From: Chryseobacterium sp. SC28
GTDB lineage: Bacteria > Bacteroidota > Bacteroidia > Flavobacteriales > Weeksellaceae
DNA length: 64,000 bases
Reading direction: 5' to 3'
NCBI RefSeq assembly: GCF_003932955.1
Contig: NZ_QOVY01000001.1
Location: 1 to 64,000 of the forward strand
Position numbers and translations under genes: made by a program
Shown here: one piece after another, positions 44,591 through 53,814 of the stretch
How positions within the stretch are numbered: position 1 is the stretch's first letter
Layout: each line of letters opens with the position of its first letter
The notes under the pieces: generated by a model
The model's input: only the letters and a program-made list of their open reading frames with translations
Told to the model about the DNA's origin: nothing
Databases searched by the model: none

Positions 44591-44662
44591 TCTGAAAGAC
44601 CGAAATCTATAGCATTAGATTTTCCTCAATGAAACAAAAACACAATTTTGAAATTTTTAAAA

Positions 44663-45115
44663 ATGGGACAATCATTAAATAAAATATATGTTCATCTTGT
44701 CTTTAGCACCAAACATAGAAAACCTCTGATAACTGATTTAATAAAAGAAGAATTATTTAGTTATTTAGGCGGGATTTGCAAAAATTTGGAATGCAATCCT
44801 ATACAAGTCGGTGGATATCAAGACCACATTCATATTTTATGTTTATTGTCTAAGAAGATTGCCTTAATGAAGTTAATAGAAGAAGTAAAATCACATTCTT
44901 CAAAATGGATTAAAACAAAAGGTGTTGCGTTTGAAAATTTTTATTGGCAAAATGGTTACGGCGCATTTTCTGTAAATCCAACTGAATTGGAAATTGTAAA
45001 AAAATACATTGTCAATCAAGAAGAACATCACAGAAAGAAAACATTTCAAGAAGAATTTTTAGCTTTTCTAAAAAAATATAATGTTGAATATGACGAAAAA
45101 TATATTTGGGATTAA
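44663..45115 (+). CDS. IS200/RAYT-like Y1 transposase
   Basis: A 150-residue HUH-type single-strand transposase starting at MGQSLNKIYVHLVFSTKHR (an ATG 15 bases upstream is weaker). The HUH pair is His55-Ile-His57 in GYQDHIHILCLL, and the catalytic tyrosine is Tyr115 in EIVKKYIVNQEEHH. The flanks are not the standard IS200/IS605 ends but REP-like arrays in inverted orientation, so it fits the REP-associated tyrosine transposase (RAYT) type. It is probably active or recently active, as the frame is intact. Confidence 0.85.
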   Translation: MGQSLNKIYVHLVFSTKHRKPLITDLIKEELFSYLGGICKNLECNPIQVGGYQDHIHILCLLSKKIALMKLIEEVKSHSSKWIKTKGVAFENFYWQNGYGAFSVNPTELEIVKKYIVNQEEHHRKKTFQEEFLAFLKKYNVEYDEKYIWD

Positions 45116-45240
45116 AGAATTTGGGCTATACCAAAAGCCATTGATTTCGCCCTTTCAGGGCTTCACATCATATCGCACATTTTTTCATTGGGCTTTGCCT
45201 AATGCTAATGATATAACCACTTCGTGGCTTTAATTGAACA
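45116..45240 (-). repeat. Inverted REP-like module right of the Y1 transposase
   Basis: CATTGGGC-TTT-GCCTAATG is followed by CCACTTCGTGGCTTTAATT. Read leftward this gives TAAAGCCACGAAGTGG and then a CATTAGGC..GCCCAATG hairpin, the same order as in one 88-bp unit on the left. GCCCT-TTC-AGGGC is a further hairpin. The module ends eight bases before the metH part 2 ATG at 45248. Confidence 0.85.
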
Positions 45241-45247
45241 AAACAAA

Positions 45248-47902
45248 ATGAAATACTTAAAATTATCTGGTTTAGAACCTTTAATCATTACACCGGAATC
45301 CAACTTCATCAACGTTGGCGAAAGAACCAATGTTGCAGGTTCCAAAAAATTCCTTCGACTAATTAAAGAAGAGAAATTTTCCGAAGCGCTTGATATCGCC
45401 CGTCATCAGGTGGATGGTGGCGCCCAAATTCTGGACGTCAATTTCGATGACGGCTTGCTCGATGGAAAATACTGTATGGTAAAATTCTTGAATTTAATCG
45501 CCTCCGAGCCCGATATTGCGAGAATTCCGATAATGATAGACTCCTCAAAATGGGAAATTCTGGAAGCTGGCTTGCAAGTCGTTCAGGGAAAATGCGTCGT
45601 AAACTCCATCAGTCTGAAAGGTGGAGAAGAAGATTTCATCAGACAAGCGAAAATCATCAAAAGATACGGAGCGGCGGTGATTGTGATGGCATTCGATGAA
45701 AAAGGACAGGCCGACACTTATGAACGAAGAATTGAAATTTGCAAAAGAAGTTATCAAATTCTCACAGAAATTGTAAAATTCCCCGCCGAAGATATTATTT
45801 TTGATTTGAACATTTTCCCAGTGGCTACCGGAATGGAGGAGCACCGCCGCAATGCCATTGATTTCATAGAAGCCACGAAATGGGTTCGAGAGAATTTACC
45901 TTATGTCTCTGTTTCAGGCGGCGTTTCCAACGTTTCATTTTCATTCCGAGGAAACGATTCGGTGAGAGAAGCAATGCATTCGGTATTCCTTTATCACGCC
46001 ATCAAAGCGGGAATGAATATGGGAATCGTAAACCCTACAATGCTGGAAGTTTATGACGAAATTCCAAAAGATTTGTTAGAATTGGTAGAAGACGTAATGT
46101 TCGACAGAAGAGAGGATGCTACCGAAAGATTATTAGATTATTCCGAAAGAGTAAAATCCACCAAAAAAGAAAAAACCGAAGATTTATCTTGGCGAGAAAT
46201 GCCTTTGCAGGAAAGAATCACGCACGCTTTAGTGAAAGGAATCGACCGATTTATAGAAGAAGACGTAGAAGAAGCCCGAAAGCTCACCGCCAGACCGCTA
46301 GACGTGATCGAAGGAAATTTAATGACAGGAATGGGCGTAGTGGGCGACCTTTTCGGAAGTGGAAAAATGTTCTTGCCTCAGGTTGTAAAATCTGCCAGAG
46401 TGATGAAAAAAGCGGTAGCTTATCTTCAGCCTTTCATCGAAGCAGAAAAAGATGAAAAGCAAAAAGCCAACGGAAAAATCCTAATGGCAACGGTGAAAGG
46501 CGATGTTCACGACATCGGAAAAAATATCGTGAGTGTGGTTTTGGGCTGCAACAATTACGAAATCGTTGACCTCGGCGTGATGGTTCCTGCCGAAAAAATC
46601 ATCCAAACAGCGATTGATGAAAAAGTAGATGTAATTGGCCTAAGCGGACTAATTACCCCAAGTCTGGACGAAATGGTACACATAGCCGAAGAATTAGAAA
46701 GACAAAATCTTGATTTTCCATTGATGATTGGTGGTGCTACCACTTCCAAAGCACACACCGCCGTGAAAATCGCCCCAAAGTACAAAAATACCGTAGTTCA
46801 CGTGAACGATGCTTCCCGGGCAGTGGGCGTGGTTTCGCAACTGTTAGATAGAAATTCGGTGCAGTATCAACAAGAATTAAAAGCCGAGTCCGACGAATTT
46901 CGAGAAAAATTTTTGAACAGACAGGTAGACAAAGAATATGTTTCGATAGAAGACGCCAGAAAGCAAAAATTTAAAATAGACTGGGAAAACGAAACCATTT
47001 TCACACCGAAAAATACAGGCATTCAAATCATCGAAAACCAAAACTTAGAAGAATTAATTCCTTATATCGACTGGAGTCCATTTTTCAGAAGTTGGGAATT
47101 ATTCGGAAAATATCCTCAGATTTTAGAAGATAAAATAGTTGGCGAACAGGCCACCGAACTTTTTGCAGATGCACAGAAAATGCTCCAAAAAATCGTGGAA
47201 GAAAAACACCTAACTGCGAAAGCTATTTTCGGAATTTTCCCCGCAAATTCGACAGAAAAAGACGACATTGAACTGAAAAAAGATGATGAAACTTTTGTTT
47301 TCAGAACGCTTCGTCAACAACATAAAAAAACCGAGGGCAAAGAATATATGGCTTTAAGCGATTTTATCGCTCCGAAAACTTCGGGAAAACAAGATTACGT
47401 GGGCGCTTTTGCCGTAACCACGGGTTTCGGAACTGATGAACTATCCCAGAAATACGAAGCCGAACACGATGATTACAGCGCAATTATGGTAAAAGCCATT
47501 GCGGACAGATTGGCAGAAGCTTTTGCGGAATTTTTGCACAAAAAAATACGAACCGAAATTTGGGGATATTCCGAGGACGAAACCCTGACAACTGATGATT
47601 TGATTTCCGAAAAATATGTAGGAATCCGCCCGGCGCCCGGCTATCCTGCGTGCCCAGATCATTTGGAAAAAAGCACGATTTGGGAACTTTTGAAAGTGAA
47701 AGAAAATATTGATTTAGAATTGACGGAAAGTCTGGCAATGTTTCCTACGGCATCCGTTTCGGGCTATTATTTTGCAAATCCAAAAGCAAAATATTTCGGT
47801 GTTGGGAAAATTGCACAAGACCAACTGAAAGATTATGCCGAAAGAAAAAATATAGATATCGAATTGGCTAGAAAATGGCTCGCTCCGAATTTGGCGGATT
47901 AA
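45248..47902 (+). CDS. metH: Methionine synthase, folate/cobalamin/activation part (split MetH, C-terminal part)
   Basis: An 884-residue protein starting at ATG 45248. The pterin-binding barrel opens [21 protein letters not shown] and has [17 protein letters not shown]. The B12 cap precedes the cobalamin domain, whose axial ligand is His421 in [12 protein letters not shown], followed by [13 protein letters not shown]. The reactivation domain ends the protein with [17 protein letters not shown] near 790 and [17 protein letters not shown]. It needs the separate homocysteine part (42871). A SAM-requiring activation domain fits SAM control of the operon. Confidence 0.95.
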   Translation: MKYLKLSGLEPLIITPESNFINVGERTNVAGSKKFLRLIKEEKFSEALDIARHQVDGGAQILDVNFDDGLLDGKYCMVKFLNLIASEPDIARIPIMIDSSKWEILEAGLQVVQGKCVVNSISLKGGEEDFIRQAKIIKRYGAAVIVMAFDEKGQADTYERRIEICKRSYQILTEIVKFPAEDIIFDLNIFPVATGMEEHRRNAIDFIEATKWVRENLPYVSVSGGVSNVSFSFRGNDSVREAMHSVFLYHAIKAGMNMGIVNPTMLEVYDEIPKDLLELVEDVMFDRREDATERLLDYSERVKSTKKEKTEDLSWREMPLQERITHALVKGIDRFIEEDVEEARKLTARPLDVIEGNLMTGMGVVGDLFGSGKMFLPQVVKSARVMKKAVAYLQPFIEAEKDEKQKANGKILMATVKGDVHDIGKNIVSVVLGCNNYEIVDLGVMVPAEKIIQTAIDEKVDVIGLSGLITPSLDEMVHIAEELERQNLDFPLMIGGATTSKAHTAVKIAPKYKNTVVHVNDASRAVGVVSQLLDRNSVQYQQELKAESDEFREKFLNRQVDKEYVSIEDARKQKFKIDWENETIFTPKNTGIQIIENQNLEELIPYIDWSPFFRSWELFGKYPQILEDKIVGEQATELFADAQKMLQKIVEEKHLTAKAIFGIFPANSTEKDDIELKKDDETFVFRTLRQQHKKTEGKEYMALSDFIAPKTSGKQDYVGAFAVTTGFGTDELSQKYEAEHDDYSAIMVKAIADRLAEAFAEFLHKKIRTEIWGYSEDETLTTDDLISEKYVGIRPAPGYPACPDHLEKSTIWELLKVKENIDLELTESLAMFPTASVSGYYFANPKAKYFGVGKIAQDQLKDYAERKNIDIELARKWLAPNLAD

Positions 47903-47939
47903 TAAAAGAATTTTAAACCTTTAATTTTTAAATAAAATA

Positions 47940-48896
47940 ATGAAAATTACCGACCATATAAAAAACGCCAACGGCAAAACGCTTTTCTCTTTCGAGATAG
48001 TTCCGCCACAAAAGGGCGTCGGAATCGCAGATTTATATCAAAACATCGATCCTTTGATGGAGTTCAATCCACCTTTTATTGATGTGACGACTTCGCGCGA
48101 AGAATACGTTTTCATCGAAAGGGGCAATGGCCTAATGGAAAGAAAGATCACCAGAATGCGTCCTGGAACTTTGGGGATTTGCGCCGCTATTCAGCATAAA
48201 TATAACGTGGATACCGTTCCTCACGTTCTTTGCGGCGGATTTACCAAAGAAGAAACCGAATATCTTTTGGTAGATTGTATGTATTTGGGAATCAATAATA
48301 TAGTGGCGCTTCGCGGCGATGCGATGAAAGGTGAAAAATATTTTGAACCCTCCAAAGGTGGTCACAAATATGCTTCGGAATTGGTAAAGCAGATTCACGA
48401 TCTTGGCACGGGAAAATATCTTCACGAAGAAATCCAATGTGATGACAGCAGCAGTTTCTGCATTGGTGTAGCCGGCTACCCCGAAAAACATATCGAGGCG
48501 CCTTCTATGAAATACGACCTTCAAATGCTGAAGAAAAAAGTGGACGCCGGCGCAGATTACATCGTGACTCAAATGTTCTTCGACAACCAGAAATATTTTG
48601 ATTTTGTAAAGCAAGCCCGCGAAATCGGCATCGATGTTCCGATTATTCCGGGGATCAAACCGATTGCTACCAAAACTCACTTGCAACTGCTGCCTCAGGT
48701 TTTCAATATCGATTTGCCCGAAACGCTGATCTCAGAAGTTCTGAAATGCAAAACCAACAACGATGTGCGCGAAGTTGGCGTGCAATGGGCTATCAGCCAA
48801 TGCAAAGAACTTTTGGATTTTGGCGTGCCGGTACTGCATTTCTATTCGATGGGAAAAAGCGATAATATCCTTAAAATAGGAAGAGCGGTTTTCTAA
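47940..48896 (+). CDS. metF: Methylenetetrahydrofolate reductase
   Basis: A 318-residue FAD-dependent MTHFR making 5-methyl-THF for MetH. Seen: FSFEIVPPQKGVG (about 16-28), DVTTSR, HVLCGGFTKEETEYLL, NIVALRGDAMKGEKYFEP (119-136) and YIVTQMFFDNQKYFDFV (about 207-223), with the GIKPIATKTHL loop. Seven residues or so longer than enterobacterial MetF, normal for the phylum. It follows metH by 37 bases without a repeat and ends the operon. Confidence 0.95.
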   Translation: MKITDHIKNANGKTLFSFEIVPPQKGVGIADLYQNIDPLMEFNPPFIDVTTSREEYVFIERGNGLMERKITRMRPGTLGICAAIQHKYNVDTVPHVLCGGFTKEETEYLLVDCMYLGINNIVALRGDAMKGEKYFEPSKGGHKYASELVKQIHDLGTGKYLHEEIQCDDSSSFCIGVAGYPEKHIEAPSMKYDLQMLKKKVDAGADYIVTQMFFDNQKYFDFVKQAREIGIDVPIIPGIKPIATKTHLQLLPQVFNIDLPETLISEVLKCKTNNDVREVGVQWAISQCKELLDFGVPVLHFYSMGKSDNILKIGRAVF

Positions 48897-48920
48897 AATG
48901 AAAAAAATGCAAATCTTTTT

Positions 48921-49601
48921 TTACTTATTCAAGAAAGTCACCAATTTAATAAGATCCGCTTCTTCGTTCATTTTTATTTTGTTGGTTTTGATAAAATCTT
49001 TGGCCACATCCTTTTTATCGGCCGGCAAAGCGTTGATGAGATCTTCTGCTTTCTTGGTAATCTTAATGAAATTATCTTCAGTTTTAATAAAATAAATCGG
49101 TTTTTGAAGATCAAATCTTGCAGGGGAGCCGGCAATCATAGTGTTGGGAGCAGGCATCTCCGGACTATAACTTACAGCCATTTTTTTAAGCAACGTATTC
49201 CTTCCTTCTGCTAAAAGCAAAAAATATCCCGCAACGCCTGCATCATCATTCAACAATATGAATGTTTCATTACTTGGTATGAAAGTAATTTTTGAAAAGG
49301 CATTATTCCTTGGAATAGCATAAATATCACTATCGTTCAAAACTTCAAAAGCGTCCTTATACATATTATATCTCACAGATAAAATATTTTCTGCATCACC
49401 TACTTTTGCTTTAGAAAAGCCTGATTTATAAAAAGGATCTCCTTGGATATCAGAATATTTTAAGACCGCTTCGCCATTATTAATTTCATCAATAACCTTG
49501 CTGAAGCGCGCTGTTCTTGCCATTTCGCCTACACTGATCTGTTGTGCCTGCACAAATATGACACCGAAAAATAAACTTGCCGAAATGATGATAGGTTTCA
49601 T
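48921..49601 (-). CDS. Secreted protein of unknown function
   Basis: A 226-residue protein with a signal peptide (about 1-19, ending VQAQ). The remainder is mixed alpha/beta with the segment AGEGRNT-like LLAEGRNTLLKKMAV and an end rich in Lys/Asp (KKDVAKDFIKTNKIKMNEEADL). It resembles unannotated Chryseobacterium secreted proteins. No catalytic motif is seen. It is convergent with metF, 24 bases away, with no visible terminator between. Confidence 0.65.
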   Translation of the reverse strand: MKPIIISASLFFGVIFVQAQQISVGEMARTARFSKVIDEINNGEAVLKYSDIQGDPFYKSGFSKAKVGDAENILSVRYNMYKDAFEVLNDSDIYAIPRNNAFSKITFIPSNETFILLNDDAGVAGYFLLLAEGRNTLLKKMAVSYSPEMPAPNTMIAGSPARFDLQKPIYFIKTEDNFIKITKKAEDLINALPADKKDVAKDFIKTNKIKMNEEADLIKLVTFLNK

Positions 49602-49763
49602 TTGTTTTGAAATTTCAGTAAAAATACAGTAAAGTTCGGGATAAAAAAAGAATTATAACAGGATTAATAAAAATTTATGACAATGATTTCCTGACTATGA
49701 TCCTTAATATTGAAATTTATAAAACTTAAAGATTATCATTATTTTTACAGCTCAAATTTTACT

Positions 49764-50990
49764 ATGAAATTATCAGGTCCTTTCAGGCAAATTGTTACAT
49801 TAGACCATCTTCCATTGAAGGGAAAATTAAGAGACGAAAATCTCGAAATCATCACGAATGGCGGAATTCTGACAGAAAATGGACAAATTTTGGAAGTTGG
49901 AAATTATGATTTCATAAAACAAAAATTTCCTCAAAGTGAAATCGATTTGGTTGAAAATCAGCAAATTGCAATTCCGGCTTTTGTAGATGCGCATACGCAT
50001 ATTTGTTTCGGAGGCGGTCGCGCGAACGATTTTGCCATGCGGAATTCCGGGAAATCCTATCTCGAAATCGCAGAATCCGGCGGCGGAATTTGGAGCTCTG
50101 TTCTGCACACAAGAGCAGCTTCCGGAGGTGAACTCACGGATGGAATTCTCAAACGTGTGCGTTTTTTATTGAAGCAAGGCATCACCACCATCGAGATCAA
50201 AAGCGGCTACGGATTGAATGTTGACGAAGAACTCAAAATGCTGCGCGCCATCAAAAAAGCACAGACCAAAACCGATGCAACGCTGGTTCCTACTTGTCTG
50301 GCGGCGCATCTAAAACCAAAAGATTTCGAAGGATCTTCTCAGGATTATCTCAATTATATTATCGAAGAAATATTACCGAAAGTAAAAGCAGAAAAACTGG
50401 CCAATCGTGTGGATATTTTCGTAGAAAAATCGGCATTCCAGCAAGAAGAAAGCAAGGAATTCCTTTTGAAAGCGAAAGAATTAGGTTTCCAAATTACCGT
50501 TCACGCCGATCAATTTACATCAGGCAGTTCGCGAATTGCGGTAGAAGTGGGCGCCAAATCTGCAGACCATTTGGAAGCAAGCATCGACGCAGATATTGAA
50601 TTTTTAGCCAACTCAGAAACTGTCGCAATTGCTTTGCCTGGCGCGAGTTTAGGTTTAGGTGAGCCTTTTTGTCCTGCAAGAAAAATCCTCGACAATGGCG
50701 GCATCCTAGCCATCGCCTCCGACTGGAATCCCGGCTCTGCGCCGATGGGCCAACTCGTGACGCAAGCTTCGATTCTCGCCACCTATCAGAAATTGTCCAC
50801 CGCCGAGGTTTTGGCAGCTCTCACTTTTCGCGCCGCTTATGCTCTGGATTTGCACGATCGGGGTATTCTCGCAAAAGGGAAAAAAGCAGATTTCGCGATC
50901 TACGAAACGGACAATTTCCAAAATATACTTTACAATCAAGGAAGCTTGATTCCATCAAAAGTTTACATCAACGGAAAATCGGTTTTATGA
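49764..50990 (+). CDS. hutI: Imidazolonepropionase
   Basis: A 408-residue metal-dependent amidohydrolase of histidine degradation that opens imidazolone-5-propionate. The start at 49764 is chosen because the longer frame adds 18 residues before the conserved MKLSGPFRQI. Metal ligands: His77 and His79 in VDAHTHICFGG, the His in VHADQFTSG, and the Asp of ASDWNPGSAPM. IKSGYGLNVDEELKMLRAI and the EGFLGGTHVVPxx-like LAAHLKPKD match the family. Other hut genes are not in the window. The stop overlaps the next gene start (ATGA). Confidence 0.93.
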   Translation: MKLSGPFRQIVTLDHLPLKGKLRDENLEIITNGGILTENGQILEVGNYDFIKQKFPQSEIDLVENQQIAIPAFVDAHTHICFGGGRANDFAMRNSGKSYLEIAESGGGIWSSVLHTRAASGGELTDGILKRVRFLLKQGITTIEIKSGYGLNVDEELKMLRAIKKAQTKTDATLVPTCLAAHLKPKDFEGSSQDYLNYIIEEILPKVKAEKLANRVDIFVEKSAFQQEESKEFLLKAKELGFQITVHADQFTSGSSRIAVEVGAKSADHLEASIDADIEFLANSETVAIALPGASLGLGEPFCPARKILDNGGILAIASDWNPGSAPMGQLVTQASILATYQKLSTAEVLAALTFRAAYALDLHDRGILAKGKKADFAIYETDNFQNILYNQGSLIPSKVYINGKSVL

Positions 50991-51622
50991 AAAAAGAAAG
51001 AGACAGCATTATTTTTGACTTGGACGGAACGCTTTGGGATGCTTCCGAAACCGTTGTTTGCGCTTTTAATGACAGCATCAAGGAAATAGGTTATGAAGTT
51101 CATCTGGCGGCTTTGGACATCCGGAACTTTTCCGGGATGAAGATGGATGATATCTTTGCGCAGCATTTTAATTTTATCCCGAAAGAAAAACTACCCGAAT
51201 TTATAGAAATCTACAGCAAAAAAGAGAAAGATTATTTGAGCAAAACGGGCGGAAAATTATTTCCCGATATCCCGGAAACGCTGGAAAAACTCAGCAAAAA
51301 TTATAAACTTTTTATCGTCAGCAATTGTATGGCGGGATACATCGAAACCTTTTTGAATTACCACCATTTTAACAAATATTTCACCGATTATGAGTGTTTT
51401 GGAAACAACAAATTGCCCAAAGACGAAAATATACGGTTGATAATTAAACGAAATGAACTTCAAAATCCGGTTTACGTGGGCGATACCATCTGGGACAAAG
51501 AATCCTGCGACAAGGCCGGTGTAGATTTCATCTATGCGGCTTACGGTTTTGGCAAAATCGAAAACCCGGAAATTAAGATAGAAAAATTCGCAGATTTGCT
51601 AAAATTTTTCGCATCCCGATAA
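50987..51622 (+). CDS. HAD-family hydrolase (phosphatase)
   Basis: A 211-residue HAD phosphatase. Motif I is DLDGTLWDAS (nucleophile Asp11, acid Asp13), motif II is IVSNCMAGYIETF, the motif III Lys is in KLPKDENI and motif IV is VYVGDTIWDKESCDKAG. A helical cap lies between motifs I and II, as in the HAD-IA group. It starts inside the stop of hutI (ATGA overlap), indicating coupled translation, but no known histidine-pathway role explains it. A dephosphorylating or phosphoglycolate-like substrate is possible. Confidence 0.88.
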   Translation: MKKERDSIIFDLDGTLWDASETVVCAFNDSIKEIGYEVHLAALDIRNFSGMKMDDIFAQHFNFIPKEKLPEFIEIYSKKEKDYLSKTGGKLFPDIPETLEKLSKNYKLFIVSNCMAGYIETFLNYHHFNKYFTDYECFGNNKLPKDENIRLIIKRNELQNPVYVGDTIWDKESCDKAGVDFIYAAYGFGKIENPEIKIEKFADLLKFFASR

Positions 51623-51710
51623 CTTAAAAAGACGTAAAAATCGGATTTTAAGCGGATTTAAAAACTTTTTTGTTCCTCTCATATTTCTGCGGAAACGTAC
51701 CGGCTCCGGC

Positions 51711-51803
51711 TCATGGTATTTTTTCGCCATTGAATAGTTGGTATTGGCGGAATGTTTTTTTAACCTCATCGAGGCTGTAAAACGCTTGCCTTTTGTTTAA
51801 TTT
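51711..51803 (-). pseudogene. Possible coding remnant downstream of the Fic fragment
   Basis: One leftward frame is open from about 51803 to a stop at 51711-51713. It reads like protein (NKRQAFYSLDEVKKTFRQYQ, then LFNGEKIP), has no start codon and overlaps the end of the fic-like frame. It may be the tail of a lost gene. Weakly supported. Confidence 0.25.
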
Positions 51804-51813
51804 TCAGATACTT

Positions 51814-52152
51814 TTATAATCTTTCCATTGTTTCACTTACATTCTCTGTGATGAAGTCTATAAACGGCTGTTTGCTGTTTTCCGTCTGAGCGGTTTCCAA
51901 CGCACCGTAATATTTTAAACGACTTTCTGTATCGCCTTTCAGTATGGCAATAGGAAAACCGTTTTGTAATAAGATCAAATTCATCAAAAGGCGAGAAGTT
52001 CGTCCATTGCCGTCTATAAATGGGTGTATAGTTACCAATCTTTCGTGCATTTCTGCGGATAGTTCTATTTGTTGCTGTTGTGTCGTTACAATCTGACCCA
52101 GTCCTAAAAAGCCTAAGAATAATAGAATAATCAGGTAAAATTTTGTTTTCAT
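51814..52152 (-). CDS. Signal peptide fused to the C-terminal half of a Fic domain
   Basis: A 112-residue frame. Residues 1-20 form a signal peptide (MKTKFYLIILLFLGFLGLGQ). From about residue 29 it is the second half of a Fic (AMP-transferase) domain with the intact active loop HPFIDGNGRTSR (43-54) and LLMNLILLQNG. The first helices of the Fic fold are missing. After the stop the same frame continues with ERL-stop-KYLKIK-like codons, suggesting a late nonsense change. It starts 10 bases after the DUF-like lipoprotein gene. It may be a recombinant pseudogene or an exported fragment; function is doubtful. Confidence 0.6.
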   Translation of the reverse strand: MKTKFYLIILLFLGFLGLGQIVTTQQQQIELSAEMHERLVTIHPFIDGNGRTSRLLMNLILLQNGFPIAILKGDTESRLKYYGALETAQTENSKQPFIDFITENVSETMERL

Positions 52153-52162
52153 AGTATGGTTT

Positions 52163-52684
52163 TTAGTTTATGAATTTTTTATCAAAGCGACCTTCGGTAA
52201 TAGTGACTTTACTATTGTTACCATTTATATTGTTAGCGGTGAAACTAAAACTTCCAGAAATTATATTATTATCTTTATCAAATTTGGTGATATTTAATAT
52301 TCCATCATTATTACCAATGCCAACATCAAACACTTGAGATTGATTTTCATATCGGCAGGCTGTAACAGAATATGTTTTAGAAGTAATCTCATTACTGTCA
52401 GAAATATTGATGACAATTCTGTTGCTTGTATCATTCACTTGTCTTAATACTATTTGTAGTTGATATGTATTATTTACAAATTCGTACTTGGTATTATTTC
52501 CTCCAGGGTTAAGATCTGGTGACTCGATTTTTGCTACCCAAATATTATTGTCTATTAAGGCTCCGCCAGTATTTTTACCTGATTGCGTTGCATCAGGAAG
52601 CGTGTTTTGGTTAGGGACATCATCATCTTTACAGGATGATAAAAGGCCAATACATAAAAGGCCTAAAAAAAGAAAGTTTTTCAT
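52163..52684 (-). CDS. Lipoprotein, DUF6252-like
   Basis: A 173-residue lipoprotein with lipobox LLSSC (Cys18) followed by KDDD, the acidic surface-export signal. The beta-rich body, with GGALIDNNIWVAKIESPDLN, YQLQIVLRQVND and ITEGRFDKKF at the end, is of the type annotated as DUF6252 in Flavobacteriia; this family call is from memory and is tentative. It is immediately upstream of the signal-peptide/Fic frame in the same direction. Confidence 0.7.
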   Translation of the reverse strand: MKNFLFLGLLCIGLLSSCKDDDVPNQNTLPDATQSGKNTGGALIDNNIWVAKIESPDLNPGGNNTKYEFVNNTYQLQIVLRQVNDTSNRIVINISDSNEITSKTYSVTACRYENQSQVFDVGIGNNDGILNITKFDKDNNIISGSFSFTANNINGNNSKVTITEGRFDKKFIN

Positions 52685-53024
52685 GATATTATTTTGTTTG
52701 GATATTATGTTAAAGATAGATAATAATTACAAATAATAAATATTAAATTTTTAATAAATGAGAAAAATCATTACAGATTATGTTAATGGTTTCATTGTTT
52801 TAGTATGATGAAAAGCAATTTTATGGTAGTAAGATTGTAAAAGATATCAAGATGTATCGCTAGTGAAAAAAATCTAAAATATTTTTACTGTGTGCCTTGC
52901 AAAAGTAAGACAAAATTGTCGATGCGATGAAGAGCATCAATATTTTTATATCATATTTTGTGTCAAAAAATCTAATGTGCAAAACTATGCTCTGCAATAA
53001 TGTATTACTATAAATTTAATTAAC
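52685..53024. other. AT-rich region without recognised genes
   Basis: Between the lipoprotein gene and the ssrA terminator there are about 340 AT-rich bases. No convincing frame, hairpin or repeat was seen, except the short hairpin CGATGCGATGAAGAGCATC near 52920. It may hold the lipoprotein promoter. Confidence 0.3.
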
Positions 53025-53060
53025 AAAAAACACACCCAATAAATTACTGGGTGTGTTTTT
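53025..53060 (-). terminator. Terminator of ssrA
   Basis: Perfect 13-base arms AAAAACACACCCA (53026-53038) and TGGGTGTGTTTTT (53048-53060) with a nine-base loop lie about 40 bases after the tmRNA 3' end. The A-run to the left (53025-53030) gives the U-tract on the minus strand. Confidence 0.85.
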
Positions 53061-53101
53061 GGGTGTAAACACTGTAATTCTCTGATTTTAAGTGTTGAAT
53101 G

Positions 53102-53499
53102 TGGAGTTGGAGGGATTCGAACCCTCGTCCAAACAAGCAATACGTAAGATTTCTACATGCTTAGTTTGCTTTTGATTTTCGGGTAAAAGCAGAGAGCAAA
53201 CGCCCAACTTTTACCTTATCTTCTAAAATTTTCGTTCCCGAACCGAAGATTTTCGAGACTTATTTCTGCATTGCTATGCCCCAGAATCAAACGCCGCAGA
53301 ACAGAGCGTTTGTGAGACATCTTGCTTCCCTACTGTCTTCAGGAAAACGCTTAGAATCCTACTAAACTTCGGATTAAGCTGCAAGAGCGAACTCTTCGTT
53401 GCCAGTTAAAAGTGTGTAGCAAGGGATTTAAGAGATCGCGCTACGGTTCTCTGCATGCTTACTTACCCATTGACCTTGCTGTCGAAACCAGTCAACCCC
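53102..53499 (-). ncRNA. ssrA: Transfer-messenger RNA
   Basis: On the minus strand the 5' end GGGGTTGACTGGTTTCGACA (53499 downward) pairs with the 3' acceptor CAACTCC near 53103. The T-arm GGTTCGAATCCC is next to it. The tag frame at 53374-53403 reads GNEEFALAA and TAA, matching the ALAA ending of bacterial tags. It rescues stalled ribosomes and marks the peptide for proteolysis. CCA is not encoded (ACA follows). Confidence 0.95.
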
Positions 53500-53518
53500 A
53501 ATTTTCAAAATAAGACAA

Positions 53519-53526
53519 CAAATTTA
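53519..53526 (-). promoter_or_regulatory. -7 box of ssrA
   Basis: TAAATTTG on the minus strand (plus 53519-53526) matches TAnnTTTG, about 20 bases before the mature tmRNA 5' end. Confidence 0.5.
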
Positions 53527-53544
53527 CGCAAAATTAATTTACCA

Positions 53545-53622
53545 AAAACTATCAACCAACAACTATCAACTATCAACTATCAACCAACAACTATCAACTA
53601 ACAACCAACAACCACGAACCAT
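53545..53622. repeat. TATCAAC/AACCAAC microsatellite-like stretch
   Basis: About 11 imperfect copies of a 7-base unit (ACTATCA, ACCAACA) occur in a row. It is not coding. It lies between the tmRNA promoter and the hairpin element. Confidence 0.8.
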
Positions 53623-53624
53623 AT

Positions 53625-53765
53625 TCGGGCGTATCCCTCGCCACCGCATAGTCACCCGCTCGGGTCGGGCTGTCCGTTGCAATCTTTTTATGTGGCAGCC
53701 GCTTAGATCAGAGCCGGAGCGCGGCCCAAGCCACATAAAAAGGATTTTCACTACCATCCCTTACG
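53625..53765 (-). repeat. Flavobacterial hairpin element (copy A)
   Basis: A GC-rich block in AT-rich DNA. Read leftward: GGGATGGTAGTGAAAATCC, TTTTTATGTGGC, a GC-rich loop, GCCACATAAAAAGATTGC, AACGGACAGCCCGACCCG and AGCGGGTGAC. The stem TTTTTATGTGGC/GCCACATAAAAA is long and perfect. It shares flanks with the copies near 37.1 and 58.1 kb. Confidence 0.7.
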
Positions 53766-53814
53766 CAGCTTCGCAAAAATCCAGCCTTCCCAATATTTGA
53801 CTTTTACACACACA

